The notes under the pieces are model-generated. The model saw only the letters and a program-made list of their open reading frames with translations. It did not search any database and was not told where the DNA came from. A stretch of 51,305 nt of DNA from Bacillota bacterium (GTDB taxonomy: Bacteria > Bacillota > Sulfobacillia > Sulfobacillales > JAIMBI01). The number at the start of each line of letters is the position of its first letter. Within the stretch, counting starts at the first letter, position 1. A program made the position numbers and the translations under genes. Positions 7,840 through 16,329 of the stretch are shown in pieces. The stretch spans positions 1 through 51,305 of the forward strand of contig JAJZWV010000020.1 in the NCBI GenBank assembly GCA_021846505.1. Reading direction: 5' to 3'.

Positions 7840-8759
7840 TCCGGGTCCGCCGCCGCCAAGCGCTGCCGCAGGCGACCCAGGTGGCGCGCGGCGACGGGGG
7901 CGCCGGACAGCCGCGCCATGCGCTGGAGCACCAGCAACACCTCGCCGTACTCGGATCGGTGCTCCCGGCGCCAGGCGGCAGGCCGGACCGCGGATGCCAG
8001 GGGGCGCGCGGCGGCGCGGAGGCTGGCGTGCAAGGGCCGTCCGGCAGGCCCTTCCGCGGCGAGGCGTGCCAGGCCGTCGGCCAGGATGTCCATCCACCAC
8101 GGGGCAGAGCCTGCGTCCTGGCACAGCCGAAGCGCGGCGCCGGCTCCCCGCCGCGCCAGCGTGACGGGCACCAGCGCCGCCGCCGCCGCCGCCCGATCCG
8201 GACCGGTGGCCAGGTGGGCCAAAAGTTCCTGCCCCTCCAGGTCGACTTGGCCGAACCGGCGCCGGTCTGCATGTTGGCCCAAGCGCTCCAGGCCGATGCG
8301 CAGGTGGTAGTCCTCGTGCGGGCGCCAGCGGTAAAAGCGATAGGCCTCCGCCAGCCAGTGAGAGACCTGCACGCGCTGGGTTCGGATCGCGAGGGGAGCG
8401 CCACCCAAGAGGCGCGCCGTCAGGGCATGAAACTCGGCCGGGGCGTTGGGTTCGCGCACCGCCCACCAATGGCGGTAGCCCTCGGCGAACCATGTGGCCC
8501 CATCCGGCTGCAAAAACCGGCTTTTGTACAGCCACAAGCGGGCGCGATGCCGCGCCTGATGGCGGCTGGCCGCCAGCGACACGGTGAGGTCACGGGCGCG
8601 CAAGCGCTCGGCCAGCAGCCGGAGCAAGTCGGCTGGCGGCGTGAGCACGCCATTTTCAATCTTGCTGAGATAGGTGCGGTCGCAGATGCCATAGCACGCC
8701 TGCCCCTGCGACAACCCAACCGCCTGCCGTGCATCGCGAAGGCGCTGTCCCAGTTCCAT
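7836..8759 (-). CDS. XRE-family helix-turn-helix regulator with a large C-terminal domain
   Basis: 307 aa. Residues 5-60 form a Cro/C1-type helix-turn-helix (RDARQAVGLSQGQA, then TYLSKIENGVLTPP). The following ~240 residues are helical, rich in Arg, Ala and Trp, and may be TPR-like as in Rgg/PlcR-type regulators, although I see no clear repeat. The start is ATG 8759, preceded on the minus strand by AAGGGTGA. It is divergent from the PEP-mobile-domain gene across about 325 bases, so it may regulate that gene as well as itself. Its ligand is unknown. Confidence 0.75.
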   Translation of the reverse strand: MELGQRLRDARQAVGLSQGQACYGICDRTYLSKIENGVLTPPADLLRLLAERLRARDLTVSLAASRHQARHRARLWLYKSRFLQPDGATWFAEGYRHWWAVREPNAPAEFHALTARLLGGAPLAIRTQRVQVSHWLAEAYRFYRWRPHEDYHLRIGLERLGQHADRRRFGQVDLEGQELLAHLATGPDRAAAAAALVPVTLARRGAGAALRLCQDAGSAPWWMDILADGLARLAAEGPAGRPLHASLRAAARPLASAVRPAAWRREHRSEYGEVLLVLQRMARLSGAPVAARHLGRLRQRLAAADPD

Positions 8760-9084
8760 CCCGTCACCCTTCTTTCGTGAGCGGTGTCGCAGCGCTCTGC
8801 GCTGGCACAGGTTGGAGCCGCCGGTCCGCCTCTCAGCGACCCCGTTGGCTACTTAAACGCCAGAGCGAGATCGGGGGTTGCAGAAATATAAAAAATAGAT
8901 AAAGACCCAGCCCCTGCCCGGTGTGTGCGCTGGCCTCCCCCATTGCATCGGAAGCTTCGGTGAACTACCCTGGCATTGCGATTGGGCTCGTGGCTCTGCT
9001 TGTGCGATTCGCGACCTGGGGTTGCTTCGTGAGCTTCGTGCCGTTGGTCGTCTCTCCGGGGCTAAGCGCGCTGGGAGGTGGATG
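8760..9084. other. Divergent intergenic region between the regulator and the PEP-domain gene
   Basis: No gene is supported here. An AT-rich block at about 8878-8906 (TTGCAGAAATATAAAAAATA) stands out against the high-GC surroundings and is the likely promoter zone, but no properly spaced -35/-10 pair is clear. A small palindrome, CAGCGC-TCT-GCGCTG (8790-8804), lies 30 bases upstream of the regulator start and is a possible operator. An open frame runs rightward from 8923 in frame with the next gene, but it lacks the ribosome binding site found at 9073. Confidence 0.4.
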
Positions 9085-10641
9085 ATGAGCCAAGCACCCG
9101 GGCCTGATTCGCGGCCGCGTGGCTGGCCCAGCCCTGAAGATGCCGAGCAGGAGTGGCACTACGACCGGGATCGGCAGGCGGGGCCGGTGCCGCCGCTGTA
9201 TGCGGACACCCTCGGGCGCTGGTGGCTGGCCGCCCGCGATGCCGCTGCGGGCCCTTCAGGCCTTTCCCCGTCGCGCGGACTGCGCTTGAACGGCTACTGG
9301 TACACGACGCGTGCGCCGGCAACCGCCCCTTCGGCCGCGCCGCCGGGGGGCCTCGGCTCGCGGTGGGAAGGGGAGTGGTCCGGGGCTCTGGCCGGCTGGC
9401 TGACCCCGTGGGCGGAGTGGCCGGTCGCGGAGCGGAGTCCATCCGAACTGGCGCTCCTGCTGATAAGATCGGACGACGAGGGCCCCCGGATCCTCCGAGT
9501 GGCGGAGGACATTCGGGCGGCGGCGACGGTGGTCTGGGACACGTTTCAGCGGGACTATCGCCAGTGGCTGGGAGCCGATGTGGCCCCGACCCTCACCGTG
9601 GCCGACAAGCCGGCCAACTACGAGACCTCCCGGGCGCTGTGGCGGCTGAAGGAAAAGGTGGCGGCGGCGGGTTCCGCAGCACCTTGGCTCCGAGAGGCCA
9701 TCCTGGATGCTTCGCCCGGCAATCTCCACGACACCCGGGCCGCACACCCCGCTGGGCGTGTGTGGCTTGCCGCGTGGGACCGATTTTTGGACCACCACGG
9801 GCGGCGCTGCGACGAGGGCGGCGGACTGGGGCCCAGCTGGGTGGAGGACCCTGCCGTGCCGCTGCGCCTGCTCCAAGCTTACTTGGACGATGTGCACCGT
9901 CCGGCCAACGAGCAGTGGCGCCAGGTGCGGAACCAGCGGGATGCGCTGGCGGCGGAGGCCGCTGCGCGGGTCCCGGAATGGGCTCACTTTGGCGCGCGCC
10001 TGTCGGAAGCGCGGTGGGCGCACGAGCTTCTTTCCCACCGCACGGATGATGTGGCCCAGCAGGTGGCTTATCGGCTCCGGCGGGTGGTCGCGGCCATCGG
10101 GGACTGCCTCGTGGAGGCGGGCTGTCTGACCCGGCGCGGCGAAGTGATTTACCTCACCCGGGAGGAGTGCCTGGCAGCGCTCCACAGCCCGGCGGTACCC
10201 CTGTACCCGCTGGCGCGGCGGCGGCAGGCCGAGGTGGAGCGCCAAGCCTCGTGGCCGCCTCCACCGGTGGCGGGAGGCCGGCACCGCCCCCGCATGGAGC
10301 CCACTCACACCTCAGACACGGCCTGGCAGGGAGTGGCCGCTGCCCCAGGCCGCGTCCGGGGGCCGGTGCGGGTGGCGGCGACGCTGGGCGAAGCCGCCGC
10401 GGCCCGCCCCGGGGAAATTTTAGTGGCCCCGCTGGTAACGTCGCAGTGGGCGGCGGGGCTGCCCCTGGTTTCCGGCGTCGTGGCGGCCGGCGGCGGCCAC
10501 CTGGCATCCGCGGGCCTGACCGCGGCCGAATTTGGCTTGCCAGCCGTGACAGGGATCGCCGGGGTGACTGAAGCGCTTCACAGCGGCGAATGGATTGAAG
10601 TGGACGGAACCCGAGGCACGGTGCACCGGCTGGACGGATAG
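9085..10641 (+). CDS. Protein with a PEP-utilising-enzyme mobile domain lacking the phospho-histidine
   Basis: 518 aa from ATG 9085 (GGGAGGTG at 9073-9080; ATG 9082 is the alternative). Residues ~1-410 are helical and end in a linker typical of rifampin phosphotransferase/PEP-synthase relatives (DCLVEAGCLTRRGEVIYLTREECLAAL). Residues ~413-518 are the swivelling PEP-utilising mobile domain (GVAAAPGRVRGPVRVA, PGEILVAPLVTSQWA, then GLPAVTG, and VDGTRGTVHRLDG). Relatives carry GGxx[ST]H with a catalytic His. Here the segment reads GGHLASAGLTAAEFG, with Ser about residue 475 in the His position and Ala before it. No N-terminal ATP-grasp domain is present. Phosphotransfer by the usual route is therefore unlikely. 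The protein could be regulatory, structural or a binding protein. The neighbouring divergent XRE gene hints at regulated expression. Confidence 0.65.
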   Translation: MSQAPGPDSRPRGWPSPEDAEQEWHYDRDRQAGPVPPLYADTLGRWWLAARDAAAGPSGLSPSRGLRLNGYWYTTRAPATAPSAAPPGGLGSRWEGEWSGALAGWLTPWAEWPVAERSPSELALLLIRSDDEGPRILRVAEDIRAAATVVWDTFQRDYRQWLGADVAPTLTVADKPANYETSRALWRLKEKVAAAGSAAPWLREAILDASPGNLHDTRAAHPAGRVWLAAWDRFLDHHGRRCDEGGGLGPSWVEDPAVPLRLLQAYLDDVHRPANEQWRQVRNQRDALAAEAAARVPEWAHFGARLSEARWAHELLSHRTDDVAQQVAYRLRRVVAAIGDCLVEAGCLTRRGEVIYLTREECLAALHSPAVPLYPLARRRQAEVERQASWPPPPVAGGRHRPRMEPTHTSDTAWQGVAAAPGRVRGPVRVAATLGEAAAARPGEILVAPLVTSQWAAGLPLVSGVVAAGGGHLASAGLTAAEFGLPAVTGIAGVTEALHSGEWIEVDGTRGTVHRLDG

Positions 10642-10859
10642 CCCACCCGCACCGAAGTCGCCTGGCTGCCTATCATGCAGGGGGAAGCGGATAGGGCGCG
10701 CTCGCTGGCTGGTGTGCCAGAACCTACCGGGGCCGCCGACAGGAAGCGGGCGAGAGGCCGTCGAACACTGGCGACAGCGGATGCTTGCCGCCGCGAATTT
10801 GCCTGCCGCTGGAGATGCCGGTGCATGCGGTTCTCTGCCAAAATTGGGGGCCCAACTAG

Positions 10860-11459
10860 ATGGCGACGGAATGGACCCGGACCCAGATCGAGCCGGCGAT
10901 GAAGGACACTGTTTGGATCCGCCCCCTGTGCGCCGATGACTTGGAGCAATTGGTGGCGTGGGATGGCAACCCAGCCGTGGCCGAACTGATGGGCCAGCGC
11001 TTTGAGGGCGCCGACAGTGCGCGCGCGTGGCTGCTGGCGATGGGCCCCCGCCGCGGGCGGCTCGGCGTGGCGGTGATGGAAGGGCCCCGCCTGATGGGCG
11101 ACGTGGAGCTGGAGCACATTGTGTGGCGCACCGGTGAAGCGGAGCTGCGCATCTGCCTGGGCAATCCGGCTGAGTGGGGCCGCGGGTTGGGCACGGCGGC
11201 GATGCATCTGGTGCTGGCGTGGGCGTTTGGCCCGCTCGCACTGCGGCGGGTTTACCTCCGGGTGGCGGTGGACAACCGCCGGGCAGTGCGGCTGTACGAA
11301 AAGTGTGGGTTTGGCAAGCGTGCCAAACTACCGTCGACCGGGCGCCTCCGCCAAGCGCGTGCGGTGTGGCTGATGGAGCTCACGGCCGCGAGCTATGGGG
11401 GGGCGGCGGGGAGGCCCAGGGCGTCAGCCGCGGGCCGCGGATCCACCGTGCTTGAGTAA
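10860..11459 (+). CDS. GNAT-family N-acetyltransferase (RimJ/RimL-like)
   Basis: 199 aa from ATG 10860; ATG 10899 (MKDTVWIRPL) is an equally good family start. The acetyl-CoA fold is seen in the order VWIRPLCADDLEQLVAW, then GDVELEHI, the pyrophosphate-binding loop NPAEWGRGLGTAAM, and the terminal VDNRRAVRLYEKCGF. This pattern matches Acetyltransf_3 enzymes that acetylate ribosomal proteins, polyamines or antibiotics; the substrate is unknown. The C-terminal ~30 residues (GGAAGRPRASAAGRG) are low-complexity and overlap the convergent lipoprotein gene by 67 bases, so the true stop may be ill-conserved. The 218 bases upstream hold no supported gene. Confidence 0.75.
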   Translation: MATEWTRTQIEPAMKDTVWIRPLCADDLEQLVAWDGNPAVAELMGQRFEGADSARAWLLAMGPRRGRLGVAVMEGPRLMGDVELEHIVWRTGEAELRICLGNPAEWGRGLGTAAMHLVLAWAFGPLALRRVYLRVAVDNRRAVRLYEKCGFGKRAKLPSTGRLRQARAVWLMELTAASYGGAAGRPRASAAGRGSTVLE

Positions 11460-12295
11460 GGCGGCCACGCGGCCGGGCCCATGAGGGCGGCCGCGTGCTC
11501 GTAGATCGCGCGGGCCGGGTACGAGGTGCTGGGCCACGCTCCCAGGCCGTCCATGGCTGCAATGGCGGCGGCCAGCGCGTGCGGTGGGACGCCAGGGTAA
11601 TCCTGCCGCACCAAGTGGGCCACGGCCGCCGGAGAATGGGACACGATGTACGCCAGCGCCGCATTCAGGGCCGGCAGCAGGCGGGGCAACTCGGGGCTTT
11701 GGCCCGACAGCATCGCCTGCGGCAGTGGGCCGGTGGCCGCGCCCACATACGCGAGGACGGCGCCGCGCCCGCCCGCCGTGAGGGTCAGCGCCGGCAGCAG
11801 GGGAGCCAGCAGGTAAGGCAGCTTGCCCTCCCGGAACCAGCGCTGCGCCTCCGAGAGCGGCAGCGGGGTGATGGTGCTTCTCACGCCATGTTCCTTCAGC
11901 ACTACGGCAGCCAGCTTTAAGTCTGATGGCGCAGCATCCGCCGCGGTGAGCGGCACGCGGCCCAGGTCTCGCCACCGAAAGTTCGGGTCGGCGAGCGGGC
12001 TCACCAGCACTAAATCGGGGCGCACGAGCAGAAAGGCCGCAACGGGCGGCAACGGCTGGCTGGCCACGATGAGGGGCGCACGCCGCACCCACTCTAGCGT
12101 GAGGTTTGGATCCCTGACCCGGGCGGCGGCCACGTACAGCGGCAGCAGCGCAAGCGCGTGGGGTGTCGCCGCCACTTTCACCACCTGGCCTCGGGCGCGC
12201 GGGCGGGTGGCCCGCGGCCCGCACCCGGCCAGTGCCAGCGCCAGCGCCGCGGCGAACACCAGCCCCTGCCGCCCCCGCCATCCATCTGTCCGCAC
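11393..12295 (-). CDS. ABC-type substrate-binding lipoprotein (SsuA/ThiY-like fold)
   Basis: 300 aa from GTG 12295, chosen because GGAGG lies at 12303-12307 on the minus strand and the result is a proper lipoprotein signal. That signal is a basic N-terminus, the hydrophobic run LVFAAALALALAGC and a lipobox Cys about residue 25. The mature part begins QVVKVAATPHALALLPLYVAAA, as in NMT1/SsuA-type periplasmic-binding proteins. It contains further typical elements (DLVLVSPLADPNF, LKEHGVRSTITPLPL). It would sit on the outer face of the membrane. No permease or ATPase gene is adjacent, so its transporter is elsewhere or it serves as a sensor. The ligand is unknown. Confidence 0.7.
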   Translation of the reverse strand: MRTDGWRGRQGLVFAAALALALAGCGPRATRPRARGQVVKVAATPHALALLPLYVAAARVRDPNLTLEWVRRAPLIVASQPLPPVAAFLLVRPDLVLVSPLADPNFRWRDLGRVPLTAADAAPSDLKLAAVVLKEHGVRSTITPLPLSEAQRWFREGKLPYLLAPLLPALTLTAGGRGAVLAYVGAATGPLPQAMLSGQSPELPRLLPALNAALAYIVSHSPAAVAHLVRQDYPGVPPHALAAAIAAMDGLGAWPSTSYPARAIYEHAAALMGPAAWPPYSSTVDPRPAADALGLPAAPP

Positions 12296-12353
12296 TCGCT
12301 CGCCTCCTGCCGTCCGGCCGCGCCTAGCATGCCTTATGCGGTGGACGCGCCGG

Positions 12354-12923
12354 CTATGGCGGCTGGAACCCCGAAGTGAAGGACCTGATGCCCGTGAGCG
12401 CCTCGACCAGGCCCGACCGCCGGCTAGCTTGGCGCATGCGGCGCCTCTCGAGGCAGCGCGACCGTGGCGGCCGCGTCTTCCGGGCCAGCGCCAGCGCGGC
12501 CCAGTGGCGATAGGCAGGATTGCTGGCGTCAGAGGAGGCACCCGGTGGGCCAGCCCACAACATCGCCCGTGAGTGTGTCCAAGCGCCACCTGGCTCCGTC
12601 GGCAAACATGCCCAGAGCCGGCGGCCGGACACCGCTCGGAGGGTCAGACAGCCCGCCAGCTGGATTTCGCCTTCCTGCACGGCCTGGCGAGCGCCCAAGT
12701 TGCGCTGGCATTCGGCAGTGAGCGTGCCCAATTCAATGTCGGCCCCGCCGTGTCCCGGCGGACTTTCCAGCCGCACCGCGTCCGAGGAGAGGCCGAATCC
12801 GGCCTGCAGCCACACGGCGCGGATCGTGGTGTGGCCACCGGGCCCCGGATTGTCCCGGGCTGTGAGTGGCCAAGTCAGGGAGGGCGGAGAAGAAAGCGGC
12901 ACCCTCGGCAGCTTCGGTCATGG
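12354..12923 (-). pseudogene. Possible frameshifted hypothetical gene
   Basis: On the minus strand a start at about 12921 (MTEAAEGAAFFSALPDLATH, preceded by CTACGGAG) runs into a frame that looks non-coding after ~25 codons. A second frame, shifted relative to it, reads like real protein (GHGGADIELGTLTAECQRNL, GARQAVQEGEIQLAG) down to about 12450, with GC-rich third positions. The simplest reading is a single unrecognised gene broken by a frameshift. The alternative is that one or both frames are chance open frames in GC-rich DNA. This is the only candidate for a gene in the 790 bases between the lipoprotein gene and groES. Confidence 0.3.
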
Positions 12924-12999
12924 CGTCTCCGTAGGTGCATGCGGGTCTGGGCGGAGCCCGCGCACGGCCGCAAAATCCTGCCCGGCGGCGGCCAACGGC

Positions 13000-13028
13000 T
13001 TGGCGCCGCCGCCGGCGCTTGCTATAAT
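13000..13028 (+). promoter_or_regulatory. Sigma-A type promoter for groES
   Basis: TTGGCG (13000-13005) and a perfect TATAAT (13023-13028) are 17 bases apart, 64 bases before the groES start. No CIRCE inverted repeat (TTAGCACTC-N9-GAGTGCTAA) is seen near it. Confidence 0.7.
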
Positions 13029-13091
13029 GACCCAAGCTTTCGGACGGGCGGTCCGCAGGCAGCAGATGTATCGCGACTAGGGGGTCAGCGG

Positions 13092-13358
13092 ATGACGGTC
13101 AAGCCGTTGGGCGACCGGGTGTTGGTCAAGTTGGTGGAAGAGCACGAGCGGACTCAGGGCGGGATTTACATTCCCGACACAGCCAAGGACAAGCCGCAGA
13201 CTGGCGAAGTGATGGCAGTCGGCGAGGGCGAGAAGGTGACCGTTAAGGTTGGCGATCGGGTGATGTTTGCCAAGTTTGCGGGCACGGAAGTGAAAATCGA
13301 CAGCGTCGAGCACCTGTTGCTGCCGATGGAAGACGTGCTGGCAGTCGTCGAGGCGTAG
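13092..13358 (+). CDS. groES: Co-chaperonin GroES (Hsp10)
   Basis: 88 aa from ATG 13092 (MTVKPLGDRVLVKLVEE). The mobile loop (RTQGGIYIPDTAKDKPQTGEV) and the C-terminal strand (FAKFAGTEVKIDSVEHLLL) are conserved. The usual length is 94-97. The missing residues are in the roof region, where EGEKVTVKVGDRVMF replaces the longer GxxxxNGxxxxLxVKxGD segment. GroES caps the GroEL ring during ATP-driven folding. No groEL follows. The next gene is valS with its own leader, so GroEL must be encoded elsewhere. The open frame extends far upstream, but homology begins only here. Confidence 0.95.
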   Translation: MTVKPLGDRVLVKLVEEHERTQGGIYIPDTAKDKPQTGEVMAVGEGEKVTVKVGDRVMFAKFAGTEVKIDSVEHLLLPMEDVLAVVEA

Positions 13359-13397
13359 CGGCGAGCCCTGTGCCTCGAAGTTTGCGACAAGTATAGA

Positions 13398-13660
13398 TAG
13401 CGCTGAGGATCGGTGTGATCGGGGTGGACGCTGCCAGCGAGCCGGGGTTGGTGGGAGCCCGGCGGTGGAACCCTCGAGTGTCGGCCGGGAGGCGGGGCTG
13501 CGAGAGCGGCCGCGGGTTCGCCCGATAGCGCGAGGAGTGCCGCTCCCCCGTGGGGGCGGAACGAAGGTGGTACCGCGGGAGGCTGAGCCTTTCGTCCTTT
13601 GGGGCGAAAGGCTTTTTGCTTGCCGGGCCACGGCGAAGAGCGACGAAGAGCGAGAGGGGA
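13398..13660 (+). ncRNA. T-box leader (tRNA-sensing riboswitch) of valS
   Basis: The T-box sequence AAGGTGGTACCGCGG (13564-13578) is essentially canonical; it pairs with the acceptor end of uncharged tRNA. It is followed by a terminator hairpin that competes with the antiterminator. Upstream, the region about 13400-13550 can form the long stem I; GCCGGGGTTGGTGGGAGCCC (13441-13460) resembles its apical part. A GTC triplet at 13480-13482 (in CGAGTGTCGGCC) is a candidate valine specifier, offered with low confidence. Low charged tRNA-Val should favour read-through into valS. A -10-like TATAGA at 13392-13397 could mark the promoter, but its -35 is poor. Confidence 0.9.
13586..13617 (+). terminator. 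Intrinsic terminator of the T-box attenuator
   Basis: AGCCTTTCG (13586-13594), a 10-base loop, CGAAAGGCT (13605-13613) and a T-run form a perfect 9-bp stem. It lies 50 bases before the valS start codon, as expected for T-box control. Confidence 0.9.
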
Positions 13661-13668
13661 GGCGAGCC

Positions 13669-16329
13669 ATGGACGGGCATCTGGAGGCGCCGGCGCAGGA
13701 CCACTCGCGCTACAGCCCGGCGGCCGTGGAGCAGCGTTGGTATCGATTTTGGGAGGAGCAGGGCTTGTTCACCCCGCCAGCCGAGGCAGCTTTAGGCCAG
13801 AGGTCATTTGCCATTGTCATTCCGCCGCCCAACGTGACGGGCGTGCTGCACCTCGGCCATGCGCTGAACACCACCTGGCAGGACATTTTGGTGCGCTGGC
13901 ACCGTATGTGCGGCGATGCCACCCTGTGGCTGCCCGGGACCGATCACGCCGGCATCTCCACGCAGCAGCGAGTGGTGGACATGCTGCGGCAGCGGGGCCA
14001 GTCCAAGCAAGAGGTGGGTCGCGAGCGCTTTGTTGCCGAAGCGTGGGCCTGGCGGGACCAATACGGGGGCATTATCCTGGACCAACTGCGGCGCCTGGGT
14101 GCCTCGGTGGACTGGACGCGGCTGCGGTTCACGCTGGATGAAGGCCTCTCGGCCGCCGTGCGCACGGTGTTTGTGCGCCTATACGATGAGGGGCTGATTT
14201 ATCGGGGAGCCTACATGGTCAACCGCTGTGTCAGCTGCGCGACCGCCCTGTCGGACATCGAGGTGGAGCACGAGGACGAAGACGGATGGCTGTGGCGCAT
14301 TCGGTATCCGGCCGCCGATGGCCGTGGCGGCAGCTTGGAGATTGCCACCACTCGCCCCGAGACGCTGTTGGGCGACACGGCGCTGGCGGTGCATCCAGAG
14401 GATGCCCGCTACGCAGACTGGCGAGGGCGCCGCGTCGCAGTGCCGCTAGTGGGGCGGGCGGTGCCTATCATCGCGGATGCCTTTGTGGACCCCGCCTTTG
14501 GCACCGGGGTGGTCAAAGTGACGCCGGCGCACGACCCCAACGACTATGCGCTGGGGCAGCGGCATGACTTGCCGCGCGTGCAGGTCATCGGCGAGGATGG
14601 GCGCATGACCGCCGAGGCGGGCTCTTATGCGGGGCTCACCCGCGAGGAGGCGCGCGAGCGCGTGCTGGCAGACTTGGAGGCGGCCGGGCTCCTAGTGTCA
14701 AAGGAGCCGCTGCGCCACGCCGTTGGACACTGCGAGCGCTGCGGCACGGTGGTGGAGCCACTGATTTCCGTGCAGTGGTTCGTCTCGATGCAGGGCCAGC
14801 TGGCTCAGCCCGCTAAGGCGGCCGTCGAGACGGGAGCGGTGACCATCATCCCAGAGCGGTTTGCCAAGGTGTATCTCCATTGGCTGGACAACATTCACGA
14901 CTGGTGCATCAGCCGCCAGCTGTGGTGGGGCCACCGCATTCCCGCCTACTACTGCGACGCCTGCGGGGAGGTCACTGTCAGCGCGGACGCGCCGGCCGCG
15001 CTCACGTGCGGCCACAATCCGGAGCAGGTGCATCAAGAGGAAGACGTGTTGGACACCTGGTTTTCGTCGGCGCTGTGGCCGTTCTCGACCCTGGGCTGGC
15101 CGAACACCGAGAGCCCAGACTTCCAGCGCTTCTACCCCACCGCCGTGCTGTCCACGGGGTACGACATTCTGTTTTTCTGGGTCGTGCGGATGATGGTGCA
15201 GGGCCTGCACTTCACCGGGCAGGTGCCGTTTGACACCGTGCTGCTGCATGGGCTGGTGCGAGATGAGCAAGGCCGCAAGATGTCCAAGTCGTCGGACAAC
15301 GGCATTGATCCCCTGGACGTGGTGGAGGAATTTGGTGCCGACGCGCTGCGGCTGTCGCTGGTGTTGGGAACCGCGGTCGGGGCAGACATGCGCTTTCGCC
15401 GCGAGCGCGTGGAGGCGGCTCGCAATCTGGCCAACAAGCTGTGGAACGCCGTGCGGTTTGTGCGAGCGGCAGTGGCTGGCGAGGCACCACCTGCCGCCGG
15501 GCCGGCGCGGCCTGCCGACGAGTGGATTCTGTGGGAGCTGGATGAGGCCGTCCGCGACACCACCAGCGCTCTGGAGAGCTTCGAGTTTGGCGAAGCGGCC
15601 CGGGTCGCGACGGACTTCCTGTGGGATAAGCTGTGTGACTGGTACATCGAAGCGGTCAAGGGGCGCTTGGGCGATGACGGCGCCGATGGCGCCGCAGCGC
15701 GGTGGACCCTTTTCACCGTCATGGAATCCACGCTGCGCCTGCTGCACCCGTTTATTCCGTTTGTGACAGAGGAATTGTGGCAAAGTCTCCCCCATGCGGG
15801 CGTGAGCATCGCGGTGGCGCCCTTCCCCGAGCCGCGCGCCGACGGAGCCGCCGGGATTGCCGTGGCGGGACACCGCCTGGCCCAGTCGCTCATTCGGGCC
15901 GTGCGCAACCTGAGAGCGGAGCTGGCCCTGCCCCCGGCCAAACGCGTGAATGCCGTCGCGCTGTCCCCGGATCCGGCGGTCCTGGCAGCCTGGGAGGCCA
16001 ACCGGCCGGAGATTTTGGAGCTGGCGCGGCTCGGGGCGCTGTCCCACGCCGCGTCGGAGCGGCCGCGCCCGGCCATCGCGGCGGTGGCCGACGGCGGGAC
16101 CGCCTACCTGCCGCTGGAGGGGCTGGTGGACCTGAGGCGCGAGCGGGAGCGCTTGGACAAGGACCGTGCCGCCACGGCGGCGGAGGCGGAGAGGTTGGCG
16201 CGGCGGCTTTCCGACGCTGGCTTTCGGCAGAAGGCCCCACCAACCGTGGTGGCGGATACCGAAGCCCGCCTGAAGGCGGCTCAGGAGCGGACACAGCGGC
16301 TCGCAGAGCGTCTGGAGGAGCTGTCCTGA
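13669..16329 (+). CDS. valS: Valyl-tRNA synthetase
   Basis: 886 aa from ATG 13669, with GGGGAGG at 13656-13662. The frame is open further upstream, but that part is the T-box leader. The class I Rossmann fold shows HLGH (in PPPNVTGVLHLGHALN) and KMSKS (GRKMSKSSDN). Between them lies the CP1 editing domain with its TTRPETLLGDTA signature. The anticodon-binding helical domain and a C-terminal coiled-coil arm (DLRRERERLDKDRAATAAEA onward) complete a typical ValRS. It charges tRNA-Val and hydrolyses Thr-tRNA-Val. It is controlled by the T-box and translationally coupled to folC. Confidence 0.98.
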   Translation: MDGHLEAPAQDHSRYSPAAVEQRWYRFWEEQGLFTPPAEAALGQRSFAIVIPPPNVTGVLHLGHALNTTWQDILVRWHRMCGDATLWLPGTDHAGISTQQRVVDMLRQRGQSKQEVGRERFVAEAWAWRDQYGGIILDQLRRLGASVDWTRLRFTLDEGLSAAVRTVFVRLYDEGLIYRGAYMVNRCVSCATALSDIEVEHEDEDGWLWRIRYPAADGRGGSLEIATTRPETLLGDTALAVHPEDARYADWRGRRVAVPLVGRAVPIIADAFVDPAFGTGVVKVTPAHDPNDYALGQRHDLPRVQVIGEDGRMTAEAGSYAGLTREEARERVLADLEAAGLLVSKEPLRHAVGHCERCGTVVEPLISVQWFVSMQGQLAQPAKAAVETGAVTIIPERFAKVYLHWLDNIHDWCISRQLWWGHRIPAYYCDACGEVTVSADAPAALTCGHNPEQVHQEEDVLDTWFSSALWPFSTLGWPNTESPDFQRFYPTAVLSTGYDILFFWVVRMMVQGLHFTGQVPFDTVLLHGLVRDEQGRKMSKSSDNGIDPLDVVEEFGADALRLSLVLGTAVGADMRFRRERVEAARNLANKLWNAVRFVRAAVAGEAPPAAGPARPADEWILWELDEAVRDTTSALESFEFGEAARVATDFLWDKLCDWYIEAVKGRLGDDGADGAAARWTLFTVMESTLRLLHPFIPFVTEELWQSLPHAGVSIAVAPFPEPRADGAAGIAVAGHRLAQSLIRAVRNLRAELALPPAKRVNAVALSPDPAVLAAWEANRPEILELARLGALSHAASERPRPAIAAVADGGTAYLPLEGLVDLRRERERLDKDRAATAAEAERLARRLSDAGFRQKAPPTVVADTEARLKAAQERTQRLAERLEELS

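Noticed and set aside
12900-13092. CIRCE operator for groES
   Set aside because: No TTAGCACTC/GAGTGCTAA inverted repeat, even degenerate, was found around the promoter.
13465-13668. Upstream extension of the valS reading frame
   Set aside because: This DNA is the T-box leader. The proper start has GGGGAGG at 13656 and homology begins there.
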